A DNA stretch of 64,000 bases from Amoebidium appalachense (Eukaryota > Ichthyosporea). Position numbers and translations under genes: made by a program. The stretch covers positions 5,332,001-5,396,000 of the forward strand of contig CAVNZM010000011.1 in assembly GCA_963693365.1 (NCBI GenBank), in the 5' to 3' direction. The notes below the pieces were generated by a model, which worked only from the letters and a program-made list of their open reading frames with translations, ran no database searches and was not told the origin of the DNA. Shown piece after piece: positions 36,990-56,837 of the stretch (positions are counted from its first letter, which is position 1; each line of letters starts with the position of its first letter).

Positions 36990-39624
36990 CTGGTAACAGT
37001 GGTACTGAAAAACGAGAGAAAAGGAGAAATAAACCGGCTATTTTCAGAAACCAACACAGTATTGAAAAATCTCTAATTCTTCGATCTGCACACCGAGACG
37101 ACTTTTTCTCCACGCCAAAGTGTGAATACAACACGACCGCATCATGTCACCGGGGTTTACACCCTTTTTCTTTTCATCATCATCATCATTATCACGGTAC
37201 CGTCGACCTTGCTCACAAAAATTTACCCGCCTACTAAGCGCAGTGACTTTTTACCAATCATATGAAAGAAGATCTTCCGCGGACCGGGAGAAATTTTAAA
37301 GCTCCCACCGACTGGATTAAAAAAACCAAATTTGCTTGGATCGCACGCTGGCGACTATTTAAGGACGATGATCACTGAGATCTGTTGCTTTTTCTGCAGG
37401 CGTCAATTCTGAATCCTGTGCACCCGGAGTGAACTTTCGGCCGAACTTTCACCTAATCAGTGAACGCCTCATTGTAAATATAGAGTTTTGTCATAAAACA
37501 TAAAATGCCGGATCAACTGTCTAAAAAAAAAATACAAAAGATTACTGTTGCAATGTTATCGATAGTACAGAGATAACTATATCCTTGCCTTCTTATTAGT
37601 CACTTAGCACGCGAAAGGCTGGACGCGTGTATTGATAGTCTCGTCTCCCGCCAGCATTCGCTTTGAACGATTCCGAATTCTGGAGTTTGATGTGACTCCA
37701 CAGGTCTGATGAGCCAATAGAATAAAAAATGTTCTCTCTGGGCACGCCGTGACAGCACAGTACAGGGCAGCCAAATCCACCTGCAGGCTTAATGTTTTAC
37801 AGATATTTTTGGAATACCAAAAAAAGGGTCCAGGAGGAGAAAAATTACATATGACATTTTTACTTCAGAACAAAATACAAACCGTTACAAACCAAGGCCT
37901 CCTACTGTTAGTATATAGGACTAGGAGGCCTTGGTACAAAACTGGTCTGAACTTTTTTGAAGCTCATTGGATCTCTCTGTCTTCCCAGACTTCTCAGGGA
38001 TACGAAAAACTTGGCCCAGGGGAATTCCGAGAAAGATTTAAACAATAACACGGCTGCAAGGACTAACATCCGACCAGAAATCCTTTTGCAAATCAAGGTC
38101 AAATAAAAGCAACCTTTTAGTTATTAGTATGAATAAAAAGCCCAATAAGTGCTGCATTTACTTTATTGTAATGAGTCATTTGTTTTACCTGACAATGCGA
38201 AAAGGCATTGTATCCCCACGCTTACAGTAGATTGATCCCTGGTGATTTAGTCACATGCCCCAAGTTGTCTCTCATTGGAGCTCTCTCTGACATCTTGGTT
38301 ATTCCGGCCACCTTCAAGTTTGACTTGCACACGAGTCATATGATACGAGATTTTTATATGAAAATTGGCCGGAAATATAGTATGTCCAAAGTTCCCGCTC
38401 GATCGATCGATACATATATGTGTACATGCATATTGAAATGCATCCAGATCGAAAATACAGATATGTATACCTGCACATTGACACTATATACTCAATAATA
38501 AGGCTATGCATATTGAATTATTATAGTTCTTGTATATACAACCCAAGCGGTTTATTATATAGGCCCTTTCTATGTCATCAAACTTTGTCGCCGGCCCCAA
38601 GGTCGCGCTTTCAACTTGATCCAGATAGAAAGCTCATTTAACCGCCGTCATTTGATTGGACAAAAGCAAATTCCAATGGATACCCATGAAGTCTTGAGAT
38701 CATATCAAGTTTGCTCATGCATTAGTAATCCTGCTTGTGGTAGTCTGGTACAAGTTGTAAACATGCAAGTGCCTTCATGTGGACAAAATTGTAAGCAAAT
38801 TGTAAGCTTATCAAATATGCAAGCCTGTGTACATATGTGCTTTTTAGTACATGATTTTTAGTGTATGTTACAGTTGCAACCGATGGTCCAACGACCAGGT
38901 CGACGTCCGTGGGACTTCGTGCACAGCTAGTGACACAGGGGGGGGCCGCCGGAAGTGACACAAAACAATGATATTTGGTAAATACTCATTTTATCCACCA
39001 ATCGGAAGAAGATGGTGTGATGATTGGCATCACACATCTCTTCCTGTAGAAGCGACTATAAAGGTCGTGTTTCTGGCTTCTCTCTAACAGTCTTTTCCTC
39101 GCCGCTTCTCGCGCGTTAGTGAGGCCGGTCTAGTGGCCAAGACCAAATTTATCAGTCAGCACTCAGTCTGAGACTAAAGCCTCATGAGGAGGGCACCGAC
39201 CTTATCGGCTCGCGCACACACGCACACGCACACACATGCACATGCACGCAAACACACATCTTTATGGCCCAACTCATAAAAACACAGTATGAATACCGTA
39301 ACCACTGCTTTATTCAATGTGTTGTGTGTATCATATGGTGCACGTGTCAATCTATCCACAGATAGATCTGCCACTCGGAGAGGAAAACCGCTCACAGAAA
39401 CCAGCTCCCATCTCCACGAAACCATGCTCCCAAATCCAAATACAGGCCAACTACCACATGCACCCGGCATAGGTGATAAATGCTCACACATTCAAGGTTT
39501 CTACCCTAGAACAGCCGAGCCCTATCTGTAATGGAATATATATTTGACATAACTTTAAGAGGTGTTACATCACAGAGGTGTTATATCACAATTGTTCCCC
39601 CACAACCTGTACACGCGCGGCATG
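36990..39624. other. ovoA upstream region and intergenic DNA
   Basis: No gene is supported. 36990-37400 is probably the ovoA leader exon and promoter. The remainder is unique, AT-rich and has few homopolymers. Near 39020-39090 a CCAAT-type motif (gattgg) and CTATAAAGG lie on the + strand, resembling a promoter but with no recognisable gene after it. A 16-bp unit GAGGTGTTACATCACA is repeated twice near 39563-39594. Confidence 0.45.
37891..37935. repeat. 14-bp perfect inverted repeat with 17-nt loop
   Basis: ACCAAGGCCTCCTA at 37891-37904 pairs exactly with TAGGAGGCCTTGGT at 37922-37935. The loop contains GTATATAG. Confidence 0.95.
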
Positions 39625-39896
39625 TCAGGAATGGGCAGAATGAGTGCTGCCGGCAGTTTCGAATTCAGGCGTGACTCTTGCACTCTGTTGGTGCTTGAGT
39701 CGGCTGATGTAGGTGGAGCACCCCAGTTTGAGCGCCATCCTCTCCTCCTCCACCTCCTCAATCGCTGCCTCGATGCTGCTGTGCGTTCTGGCCGCCAGTT
39801 CCGTAACGCGCTGGATGATGGGGGCCATGCGCTCCAGCCGCTCGCGCATGGACTCGTTGCACGAGCGCCATGGGATGTGCCATATTTCTCCGTAAG
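39625..39896 (-). CDS. terminal coding exon, coiled-coil, family unknown
   Basis: The acceptor ttcatgcag precedes 39896, and the frame runs about 90 codons to TGA at 39625. It has host-like GC-rich third positions. After AYGEIWHIPWRSC it forms a long charged amphipathic helix (MRERLERMAPIIQRVTEL, then IEAAIEEVEEERMALKLG). It needs a preceding exon ending with one extra base. It may be the last exon of the recombinase-like gene to the right, but the phase with the exon at 45642-45810 does not match, so a missing exon, an indel or a separate gene are all possible. Confidence 0.5.
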
Positions 39897-41009
39897 CTGC
39901 ATGAACCAAACAGATTAGATGTTTGCGTATGACGTTGAGGACGGCGGTCTGTTACACACTAAGTATGGCAATTTATGAATACTTGGACGTTTATTGATGC
40001 TTATAAGCTGTGGCAACCTGGCCGTAATGTAGATGTGACGAGGGAACTGTACGTGACTGTATCAATACGATGGCCTACAGGTAATAGTGATGACCATAAA
40101 CAAGCAATGCCTATTCTATGCGTGTTATTTCCCTTAGTTGTGACCATGTGCTAAGAAGGGGAAAGACCCTTTCTAACTAACGAATTCTAACTACCTTTTA
40201 TACTTTCTAGCGCTCTTGGCTACAACTAAATATCATGTTAAAAGAGTTCCGACATCTATGTACAAAGTGCGCGGCTACAGATCTAACCAATCAATCTATT
40301 CGATCTATTCTTTGCTCACTATGATATCATCCTAGAAGACCTTATGAGTGGATCCGGCTCACAGCTACTTATCATATAGAGACAGTACGTACAGGGCATA
40401 TTTACATTACAAGTTACTACATATTTCTCTAGAATGACAGATATATATCAGCCTTATATCATTGTTAATTATTTACACACTTCTGTTAATTGATTTCATA
40501 TCTCTGTAGGAATACAAGTACAAGCCTCATGGCAATCGTTCGCCGGCGGCTCGTGGCTCTTGGCTGGTGGCTTTTCGCCATATATAGCTAAGTCTATTGA
40601 TTGTTCATTCGCTCACACTCATTCACAACATTCCATAAATTAGATTGCCTTTCGCGTAGCGTATACATATGTTCATTGTTCAAGACGTAATATGTTAGCA
40701 AATATGTGTTACACTAATTACGGGAATAAACCTTCGTAATCTTTTACATGCCTCTGGTAAGATAGATGGTTCATGGGAGCTTCCCATGGTCTCCAGATAC
40801 GCGGTTATAAGACATGATCAGAGCGCATTGCACGGACATACGGCCGTGTTTATTTCAACTTATTATTGATCCAGGATCTGGCCAATCAAATCAGTGTACA
40901 AGGATGCCTTCCTTTCGCCCCCTGCTGAGGTATGACGTCCCCGTCATACTTGGTGGTCCGATTGGTGCATCTCAAACATGGTATTTTGCCGGTTGAGTGA
41001 TTGGTAGAC
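39897..41009. other. AT-rich DNA between the terminal exon and the retroelement
   Basis: Unique AT-rich sequence without long homopolymers and without coding content. It could be intron or retroelement 3' end. A purine-rich stretch GGGGGCGAAAGGAAGG on the minus strand near 40910-40925 resembles a polypurine tract, but no matching LTR was found. Confidence 0.4.
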
Positions 41010-44000
41010 CTAAATTTTGGGTAATCCAATCGTTTCAGTTTTCGCAGGATATTGCGATATCGGAACCATGGAAGCAGTAATAGTAAGTTTAGCTATGTCG
41101 GATAGTAATTCACCTACATTGTGTTCTAACTCCCAATTCTCTCTGCCATCAGACCATTTTATACGCCAGAACCTACCATCTTTCGTTGTCACTTGTCCAG
41201 TAACTTCGATGGGTGTTGCATCACGTGGAGGTGGCAGGTCGGAATCAATCTGTGATTGGCATAGGGATTTTATCAGTGGGTCGTACGTTGGGATTGTGAT
41301 AGGGCTTGAGCCGCGGCCGGGTGACGTGCACAGGGGCTTTCACTTTCCATCCTCGTGCATTCACTAAGTAGTAAGTGGAGTTTGTAGCCTTTTTACGTAT
41401 GGTGTAGGGTCCATGCCAGCAGTGCAAAAGCTTTGTCGACGCACCCTTTTTCTTTTGCGGTGTGTACAGCCATACCTTGTCACCTGTGTCCCAACTGCGT
41501 GTTTTTGCACGTTCGTTACGTTTAGCTACTTGTCTTTGTCTTTCAGTACGTGACAAATCAGAGGCAGTTGCATGTGCGAAACGCAGTTTATCTAATAGCT
41601 CCAAATAATACTCATTTTGGGAGGCAGGGACGGTGTCAGGTGTATTAATTAAACGATTATATGGCAGTTGCAGCATTCTTCCATACAATAGCTCTGCCGG
41701 TGTGTATCCTGTGCTGGAGCACACAGTGGTTCGGCATGCCAGAAGAAAATAAGGTACAAATAAATCCCAAGAACGTAGATAATCAAGTGTGAACATAGAC
41801 AGATTGTTTCGTAGATCTCTATTTAATCGTTCACACAATCCATTCGCATCGTGATAGTGTGCAGGTGTGAGCTTGGGGTCGGAACCTAGGGCTTTGCATA
41901 TAGAAGTAAAAAGAATGCTCTTAAAGTAACCTGCTCTATCCATTCGAAACACTTTTGGTGTGCCATGCCTGCATATTATTTCTTCCACTAATATTTTTGC
42001 AACGATTTCTGAAGTGGGCTCGGGTATAGGCCAGGCTTCGGGCCACCGGGTGAATTCATCTATAGCTACTAATATGTGTGTGTTTTTGTTCCAGGTTTCG
42101 GGTGTGAAAGGGCCCACAACATCAAGAGCAACAATAGAAAAGGGTGCTTCGGGCTCTCTCACAGACTTAGGTACGTTCATACGCGGGTACGGCTTCCGTG
42201 TTGCGCAAATTTTACATGCTCTGCACCATGCAAGTATGTCGGCATACATGTCGGGCCTAAAATACTGCGTGCGCGCTTTTAGATATGTTTTGCTAAATCC
42301 GTAGTGACCTGCAGAGAGGTCTTCGTGGCAAGCAGTAAATGTTTGAAATTTCAGGCCGTAGGGGACATACAGTGCATGTCTGAGTGTGTCTTTGGGGTCT
42401 TTTCGGCTTTGTGGTGTGTACACTTTATATAGAATGCCATCGTACACTGTGTATGCGTCTTTGCAAAGTAATATCTCTCTGTAGTATTTATCATTCGAAG
42501 GTATAATTTTATATAACAGATAGTCGATTATTGCTTTACACCGTTCATCAGAATTCTGATAAGCTCTTACCTCCTCAGGTGTTATTTGTCGGAACCGCGG
42601 TTCTACCCATATGAGTTTGTCTGTGGTGGGGGCCGGTAACTGAGGTTCTGTGGCTTGTGGCTCGGTCACAGTGACTGTGTGTGGCAGTGGTGGCTGCGCG
42701 TGCGTATCGCTGGATGCGCTGCCGGTGTCTGTTGCTGCCGTTTCGTCTTGCTGTGTGGCCGTGATGGTAGGTGTATCTTCCGTGTGTGATGCTGTTGTAC
42801 TTGTGTCTGTGTGTGGTGTGTTTCGTGTGAGTGAGGTTGTGTCTGTGTCTAGTTTTTGTCGTTTTGTTTTGTGTTGTGTGTGTGTGTAGGCTGTAGGTGT
42901 TGTGTTTATATCTGTTATCATTCGAGCTTCCGTCCTTCCCTTTGTTGAACGGCTATGCAATCCCTCCCTAGCCATCAACGCCACTTGCGGGGCTAGATCG
43001 GGGGCCGGGGCTAGTGTTCTCATGCTGGGCGCAACAGGCATGCTGTTAACTTGTGGAGTATTCTGACGTGTTTCCCCCTTAGGAAAAACGGCTCCTGACG
43101 TTTTATGGTGGCCACGTGCAAGTTAACAGTGTTAAAGCCATCCTCTACCGCACTCGCCTTGGGGATAGCTGGAAGGCGGGAAAGAGCATCTGCATTCGTG
43201 TGCTGGACGCCGGGGCGAGGTATAATTGTAAAATCCATCGCCTGTAATTTCAGTGCCCATCTTTGTAACCTTGGGTTAGGCTAGTTCTTTGGTGAGTAAT
43301 GCTTTCAAGGCAGTGTGGTCGCATATAACTTTAAAATGTGAACCGTAAAGATAGGGGCGAAAGTGTTCTGTGGCCCAAACGAGAGCAAGACATTCGAGCT
43401 CTGTGACTGCATAATTTTTCTCGGCTGCATGCAAACTTCTGCTTGCATACGCAATCACATGTAAAAACCCTTCATCTCCTCCTTGTTCCAAAACTGCACC
43501 TAATCCTGCGTAGCTCGCGTCTGTGTGTAAGATAAATTCTCTATCAAAGCGGGGGTGTGCGCATATGGGCGCAGACACCAGCTTACCTTTTAACTCTTCA
43601 AATGCTTGTTGCTGTGCTTCTCCCCACTGCCACTCTGCATCTCCTTGTTGTAGTTTCCGGAGGGGGGCAGTTATCGCACTAAACTGGGGGACAAAACGAC
43701 GGTAGTATGAGCACAAGCCAAGAAAAGAGCGTAATTCGCTAATGTTTCGCGGTATAGGCCAGGTCTGGACTTTCTCTATTTTTGATTGGTCGACTGAAAT
43801 GCCGTCAACCGAGACTATGTGGCCTAGGTAACGGTTGCACTGTGTGTGGCAAATGTACATTTAGATAGATTCACACATGCACCTGCCTGGTTTAGTCTGC
43901 GTAAAACGTCGTCTACATGCTCTAGATGCTCCTCCCATGTTTTTGAAAAAATAGCTATGTCGTCTAGATAAGCACGTGCGTATGCATGTGTGCCGTTCAA

Positions 44001-45132
44001 AATCTGATTTACAACTTTTTGAAACGTTGCTGGGCTGTTACTTAAACCAAAGGGCATTATTTTAAATTGATACAAACCTTGGTGTGTGATGAAGGCGGTG
44101 ATTTCCTTTGACTCTTCGGCCATTTTAATTAGCCAAAAGCCATGCGCTAAATCGAGAAAAGAATAATATCGGCAACCAGCAAACGAATCAAGTGCATCAG
44201 AAATAGAGGGGAGGGGGTACGCATCTTTTTTAGACATGGCATTTATACGTCTGTAATCTACGCAGAAACGCAACTTGGGTTGTTCCCTTCTTTGGTACAA
44301 TAACCACTGGGCTCGCCCACGGGCTCTTACTCACCTCTATTGCATCTATGCGCCAAATTTCTTCTATCTCGTTTCGAATCACTTCTCTTTCTGCGTGCGA
44401 AGTGCGATAGGGCTTGCTTGCAATGCGTGGGTGCCCACCAACATCAACATAATGCCTTATACCCAGTTTGTCCATACTTGCAACACGTACGGTGAACACA
44501 TCGGGGTAGCGGGCAATAATGGTTTGTATTTGATTTACCTGGCTTTTATTTCGTTTCTTACCGAACCGGGCCTGTACAGGTGGGGAGGCCACTGCGGTGT
44601 TGGGTGGCGGCAACGTGCCTGCTTCACCATGGGTGTCAGAGTCACTATCATCACTGAGAAAGGCACTAGAGAGGCCTATGAATCCTGAATTTAACAAAGG
44701 AGAGGTATGTATACCTGTTACTGCGCGATCTATGCACATTTTTTGTACACTACTATCGCTATCTGGGCTATGGTCGGTGCAACAAAGCATAATAGTATCA
44801 TCATCCCTTGTGTGAAAAGGAGAGGAGGGAGATGTATCTACCGACATATAATTACTGGCAGAAGCAGCGTTATCATATAAGTTAGGGCTAATCATTGGGC
44901 TATTAGTATTATTTAAGGTGGTGCCGTCAGATGTAAGTGTAGAAGCATCTGGTTGGGGCTCGGGTGGGGCGGGTGGAAACTGACTTGTTGTTGTGCAGGT
45001 GGGCGCTGATAGGTCCAGGCGCTCGTTCACTTGCTGTGTCAGCTCAGGGGTCCAGTACACAAGCTGGTTACTCCCCTGTGGTGAACCACCGAGTGTTAGT
45101 CCCATGGACGCGGGGAAAATAGAGCCTAGCAT
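41010..45132 (-). pseudogene. retroelement pol: RT, RNase H, integrase, chromodomain
   Basis: In order on the minus strand: a linker and RT start (SPWASPVVIVPKK, ending near 44290); the RT core with LRFCVDYRRINA, FLDLAHGFW, MPFGLSNSPATF and the catalytic YLDD (to about 43850). RNase H follows with LHTDASYAG, the [11 protein letters not shown] glutamate and [10 protein letters not shown] (to about 43250). After a Thr-rich spacer comes integrase with an HHCC finger (HEDLSAGH, CRACKIC) and DDE positions in LDVVGPF, MDRAGYF and NGLCERLNRDL. Last is a chromodomain-like GRFWRIKWSDGRENWELE near 41110-41180. Frame shifts occur near 44280, 43840, 43265, 43030 and 41245. RT copies RNA to DNA, integrase inserts it, and the chromodomain may guide insertion to chromatin. 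Confidence 0.9.
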
Positions 45133-45641
45133 GCCCTGAGTGAGTGTTTGTAAGTTTCTTTCCTTTGTGTCTAGCAGCGTTACATGTGCGACAACAAAAT
45201 CCCGGGGGAGTGTGTGTGTGTGTGTGTGTAGTTGTACACAGCAATGGAAGTGGGGTGGGGTGTTGCATGTGTGAGGATAGGACAGACAAAGCTTCGGTAT
45301 GTGTGGGAGAGGTCATGTGATGTGGTGTATGTGGCAGCAAAAGGGCCGGGGGGAGGGGGTGGAACAATCATTTAGTATGTCTATCATGTTCAAACCAGGT
45401 GCGAGGTGTTGTTGGTGCGCGCATTTTGCAAGGAAGGGAGTGTGTGGGAGTGGTTGGGGTGGGTTGTGTGAATGCAGTTGTGTGGGCAGTGGGTGTGTGG
45501 TTGTGGGTGCGGTTGTGTGTGCGGTTGTGGGTGTATGCACGTGTGTGTCTGTGGGTGTGTGGTCGTGTGGGTGTGGGTGCATTTGTGTGTGTGTGTGCTG
45601 GGGTGGGTGGGTGGGTGTGGTGGGTGGGTTTAAACTCTGAC

Positions 45642-45810
45642 CTTCGTTTTTGTCCTCCTTTGCAGGGGCATGGTCGTCTCTGAGTCCACACTGTTGCGCT
45701 GGAGCAGGCAGCGAATGGGGATGCCGTACTCAACTACACCCTCGGGTTCCAGCACCATGAAGGCCACGGCGTCAAAGTAGCTGTAGTTGGTGGCGTGTTT
45801 GCGCTCGGGC
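45642..45810 (-). CDS. GC-rich exon lying between gag and pol, origin uncertain
   Basis: It is bounded by a strong acceptor (ctgcctcccccag) and a donor (CGAAG/gtcaga), 169 bp. It encodes NYSYFDAVAFMVLEPEG, then VEYGIPIRCLLQRNSVDSE. Codon use is GC-rich at third positions, like the host exons and unlike the retroelement. The phase joins exactly to the host exon ending at 49156. It would then be a 3' exon of the recombinase-like gene with gag in the preceding intron. The alternative is a retropepsin-like segment (VEYGIPIRCLL resembles the strand before the catalytic Asp), but a DSG/DTG triad is not present. Confidence 0.5.
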
Positions 45811-45849
45811 CTGGGGGAGGCAGGTAGGGGGTGCGGCGAATGCACAGCC

Positions 45850-46982
45850 TACAAAATTCCCGATATCCAGTGTCATGTTTGCGCTGTTGTAGCCGTAGCT
45901 GGGGCTAGCGGGTGGAGAGGCCGGACGCATGTTGCGCTTGGGTGTGTTGTTGTTGTTGGACACTTGCACGTGGAGGGTGGGGTTGGTATTATTGGTGTTG
46001 GAATTTAGAGACCGGTTGTCGTTCATTTTCATGTGGTTGGCTACTGCGCGGTGCACGACACTACACTGGTCTGTGTAATGCGAAAAAGAGTCAGGATGGG
46101 CGATACACATGGGTTGGGGTTGGTTTTGTGTTTGTGTGGAGGGGTTGGGTGGTGTTGCTGGGTTGGGTGGTGTGTATGGATGGGTGTAAAGGGCGGTGGC
46201 GCATGCGGTTGCGTCGAGCGGAAAGGTAGGGGTTGTAACGTGTGTTTCGCGGTGTGGAAGCGTTTGTGGTTGTTTGTTTGTGTGCAGAGTTGGGGTAGGA
46301 GGAGGATGGGTTGGGCTCCTGCACTACATGCACGGTGTTTGCATAGGACACACGCTTTTTCCCGTGAGTGATTGCACCTTGATATTCACATGCACGCCTC
46401 AATTTATTTAAATCATAGGGAGCATCATCAGGTAGCCTTTCTTTAAGAGTATCAGAAAGACCTTCCCACACCTTGTAACTAAAATCCGGGCCACTTGTAG
46501 GTTGTTTTGCACGTTGCGCTAATTTACGTTTTTGCGCAAAATATTCCCTAAATGATTGGTTATTTTCCATGTGAAATTTAGTGTATTTGGTAGTGGCAGC
46601 AATTAACATGGCCGGATTATTAAATTCATCCCTTAATAAATCTTTTATCCATAATTTCGCGCGCCATCCCGCGGCAATTATTAACCAATAGAACGCACCG
46701 ATAATAATCATTCATGCCAACACGATTAGCATGAGAATTAATATGAGTGAGAAATTTCTCCAAGTGTGTAGAATTCGAATTATTATTGTTTTCGGCAGTG
46801 TCGTCCTTAGGGTCACCTGAAAACTTGCCATGATTAACGGCAAGACTTAGAAGTTGAGTTTTACACATGTTTATTAGTTTGTTGTTGTTCGTTTCCTTTT
46901 CCCTTTTCCTTTCTTCCTTTCTTTCTTTCCTTTCCGTTTCCGTGTGCACAGATATCTTTGATCTGTGTACACATCGAGCCAT
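45850..46982 (-). pseudogene. retroelement gag with zinc-knuckle-like motif
   Basis: The N-terminal part (46626-46982) has a charged leader and a helical capsid-like region. The frame shifts near 46680 into 46091-46711, which continues with the gag signature FRxYFAQKRKLAQRA-type helix and a basic Thr/Pro-rich tail. Next, near 46040-46110, CIAHPDSFSHYTDQC resembles the C-H-C spacing of retroelement zinc knuckles. Gag packages the RNA in virus-like particles. The frame runs directly into the acceptor-like pyrimidine tract before 45810, with no recognisable protease. Confidence 0.7.
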
Positions 46983-47930
46983 TTAGCCCGCGCACACGTA
47001 ATGTTGTTTGCATCAATGTCTAAATAAGTTATCAAATCAGATCTCGTTATATTTTCCCAAATATAGTAACCTACATTCCTCCTTCATTCTACTCGATTCC
47101 TTTCCCATTCCATTCCTTTCTATCCTCATTCCTTTTCCTTGTTTTCCCACGACATATAATTGCTCTAAGCTCCCCAACTATTAGGAATACTTATATTTAG
47201 ACGTCTGATGTTAAGAACATGTATAAATATAAATATATGATGTGAACTAATAGATACATAAGTGGTTTCATTTTATTAAGTGTTTCCGTACTTTCATTAG
47301 AAGATTACTTTCATTAGAAGATTGCGATTTATCTTCTATGTGTCGATATGTTTTCCCGAGAGAGGAGGCAGCGTGGAGTGAATCTGGAGGCAACATGAGG
47401 TCGTTTCATTCTTTCTGCATTCCAAGACGTGCATTAGATATGGTTTTGATTTGTGATTGGTTTCTTTAGGGAGCTTTATCCGTATATGGTAAGTGAGTTT
47501 TGGAGCCAACAATGACGTTGGTTGCAGACTTGCCAAATTGGTAAATGTACACTCACAGGGGATTGGTTAGAAAAAATGTTAGTTGGTTTTGATTGGTTTT
47601 GGTTAGGGATTTCCGATTGGCTGGTAAGTTAGGTATATAAACGGATCACACGCAGACTTTGACTCAGTTTTGTCTTTTCAAGTTAGTGTGACCGTGGTTA
47701 GTGATAGAGGAAAATTCGGCAGAGAGAGGTGAGGGTTTAGTCGTTTGGTTAAAGTGGGGTTTTGGTGGCTGTCTTGTTAAACAGCACAACCTCCTTTCGA
47801 TGACTGAATAGCGTCTACTTCTTTGTGCTGGGTTTTTTCGTTCCCACCCTCCCATCCCTAGATAGGTATAAGGGGGCATCTCCGGCCATTGTGGTTGGTT
47901 TTGCTGTTCCCTTGGCTAGGTATAGTGCAT

Positions 47931-47972
<42 letters not shown>

Positions 47973-48664
47973 ACACACACCACACACACACGATGGTGGC
48001 GCTTTAAATTAAAGTTTTAAGTTTTATGTTTAAAAATTTATTTGTTTTTTTATATTCAGTGTTTACACCCACGAATAAATCTCCTCACTTGCTGTTCACA
48101 TCATTTTCCATGTGTCAAGCTTCACGGGCAGCCAGGACGAACCGACAGGAATGGTTTTGCCTACGGCACAGGCATTTCGATCGATTTATTTTACCCTCAT
48201 AGTTTTCGTCTTTCTGATTGGATAAAAGAGTTTTCGTTCTTTTGATTGGCTTATCGATTTCACATTCCCGAGTATAAAAGAAACTTCATCTTGAAATAAA
48301 TATCAAGCAGTTGAAATCATTTCATATGGTCTCAGAAATCGTTCCACCTCTCCGGTTGTGTTTCTCCCGTGTGTCTCTGTGTTGTGTATATCATAACACC
48401 CATCTGTGCACTCTGCTTCTCCGTTAAACCCACACAAATTAACACAACACCCCCCCCCCCCTCCCCCCCCCCCCCCCCCCCCCCCCCCCCTCTCTCTCTC
48501 CCCCCCCCCTCCCCTTCCGCTCTCTCTCCCTCTTGCAGGCTCTCTCTCTCTCTCACTCCCTCCTCTCTCCCTCTCTGCGTGTGTGTGTGCGCGCACGTGT
48601 GTGTATAGGGGAGGGTGGGATGGGGGTACATCTCTCTCCCTCTCCCTCTCCCTCTCCCTCCCTC

Positions 48665-48716
<52 letters not shown>

Positions 48717-49061
48717 GTCTCTTTCTCTCACCCTCTCCCTCTTCCTCTCCCTCTTCATTCCCGCCCCCACACCCGCCCTCACCCGCATCCCCCTCCCCCC
48801 ACACTCCTCACCCTCCCACCTCTCCCTCCCTTCTCTCCCTCCCTCACCTCTCGGTCCCTCCCCCTCCCCCCCCCCTCTCCCTCTCTCCGCTCCCTCTCCC
48901 TCTCCGTCTTCATTCGCACTCCGACCTCACCCTCACCCCCATCCCCCTCCCCCCCCTCCCCCCACCCCCCCCCCCTCCCTCCCTTCTCTCCTCTCTCTTG
49001 TGTGTGGGGACGTGTGAATGTGAGGGAAAGGATTTGAGAATGTGGTGTGATTTGGTGGTGG

Positions 49062-49092
<31 letters not shown>

Positions 49093-49155
49093 CGTGCGTG
49101 GAAAACGGGGAAAGGGGGGGGGAGGGGGGCAGCAACCGTGGTGATTTGTTGGGAC
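46983..49155. other. intron-like DNA with LTR-like promoter motifs and CT/C tract
   Basis: No exon is supported. 47450-47640 carries several + strand GATTGG (CCAAT) motifs, then GTATATAAACGG. 48205-48300 carries GATTGG, TATAAAAG and, about 25 bp later, AATAAA, an arrangement typical of LTR U3-R regions but on the opposite strand to the retroelement. There is a (CA)n tract at 47934-47990. C and (CT)n tracts fill 48450-49000, and (GT)n is at 49067-49092. Confidence 0.45.
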
Positions 49156-56638
<7,483 letters not shown>

Positions 56639-56767
56639 CTATAGTGAGGTTTGTGTTAGTGCATTGCTACGACATGTATGCATACACACACCACATACAA
56701 ATAAAGAGGAAACAGGGGGGGGGCGGCAAAGAAGGGCGAGCAGGGGTGGTGTGTGTGTGTGTGTGTT

Positions 56768-56837
<70 letters not shown>

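Larger units (their letters stand above)
41010..46982 (-). mobile_element. Ty3/gypsy-type retroelement (chromovirus-like), LTRs not found
   Basis: Gag-like, zinc-knuckle, reverse transcriptase, RNase H, integrase and chromodomain segments follow in Ty3/gypsy order on the minus strand. Several single-base shifts break the frames. Third positions are AT-richer than in the host exons. I could not see direct terminal repeats or a tRNA primer-binding site. A GC-rich exon-like piece (45642-45810) and GT-rich DNA lie where protease should be, so the copy is defective, composite, or interleaved with a host gene. Confidence 0.85.

Noticed and set aside
37749-38048. A 99-codon open frame on the + strand
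   Set aside because: It spans the 37.9-kb hairpin, matches no family I recognise and lacks coding-like composition.
39120-39180. GGTCTAGTGGCCAAGACC resembling a tRNA-Glu A-box region
   Set aside because: No anticodon arm or T arm follows at the right spacing.
45642-45810. Retroelement protease
   Set aside because: VEYGIPIRCLL resembles the strand before the active site, but no DSG or DTG triad follows and codon use is host-like. Kept only as an alternative.
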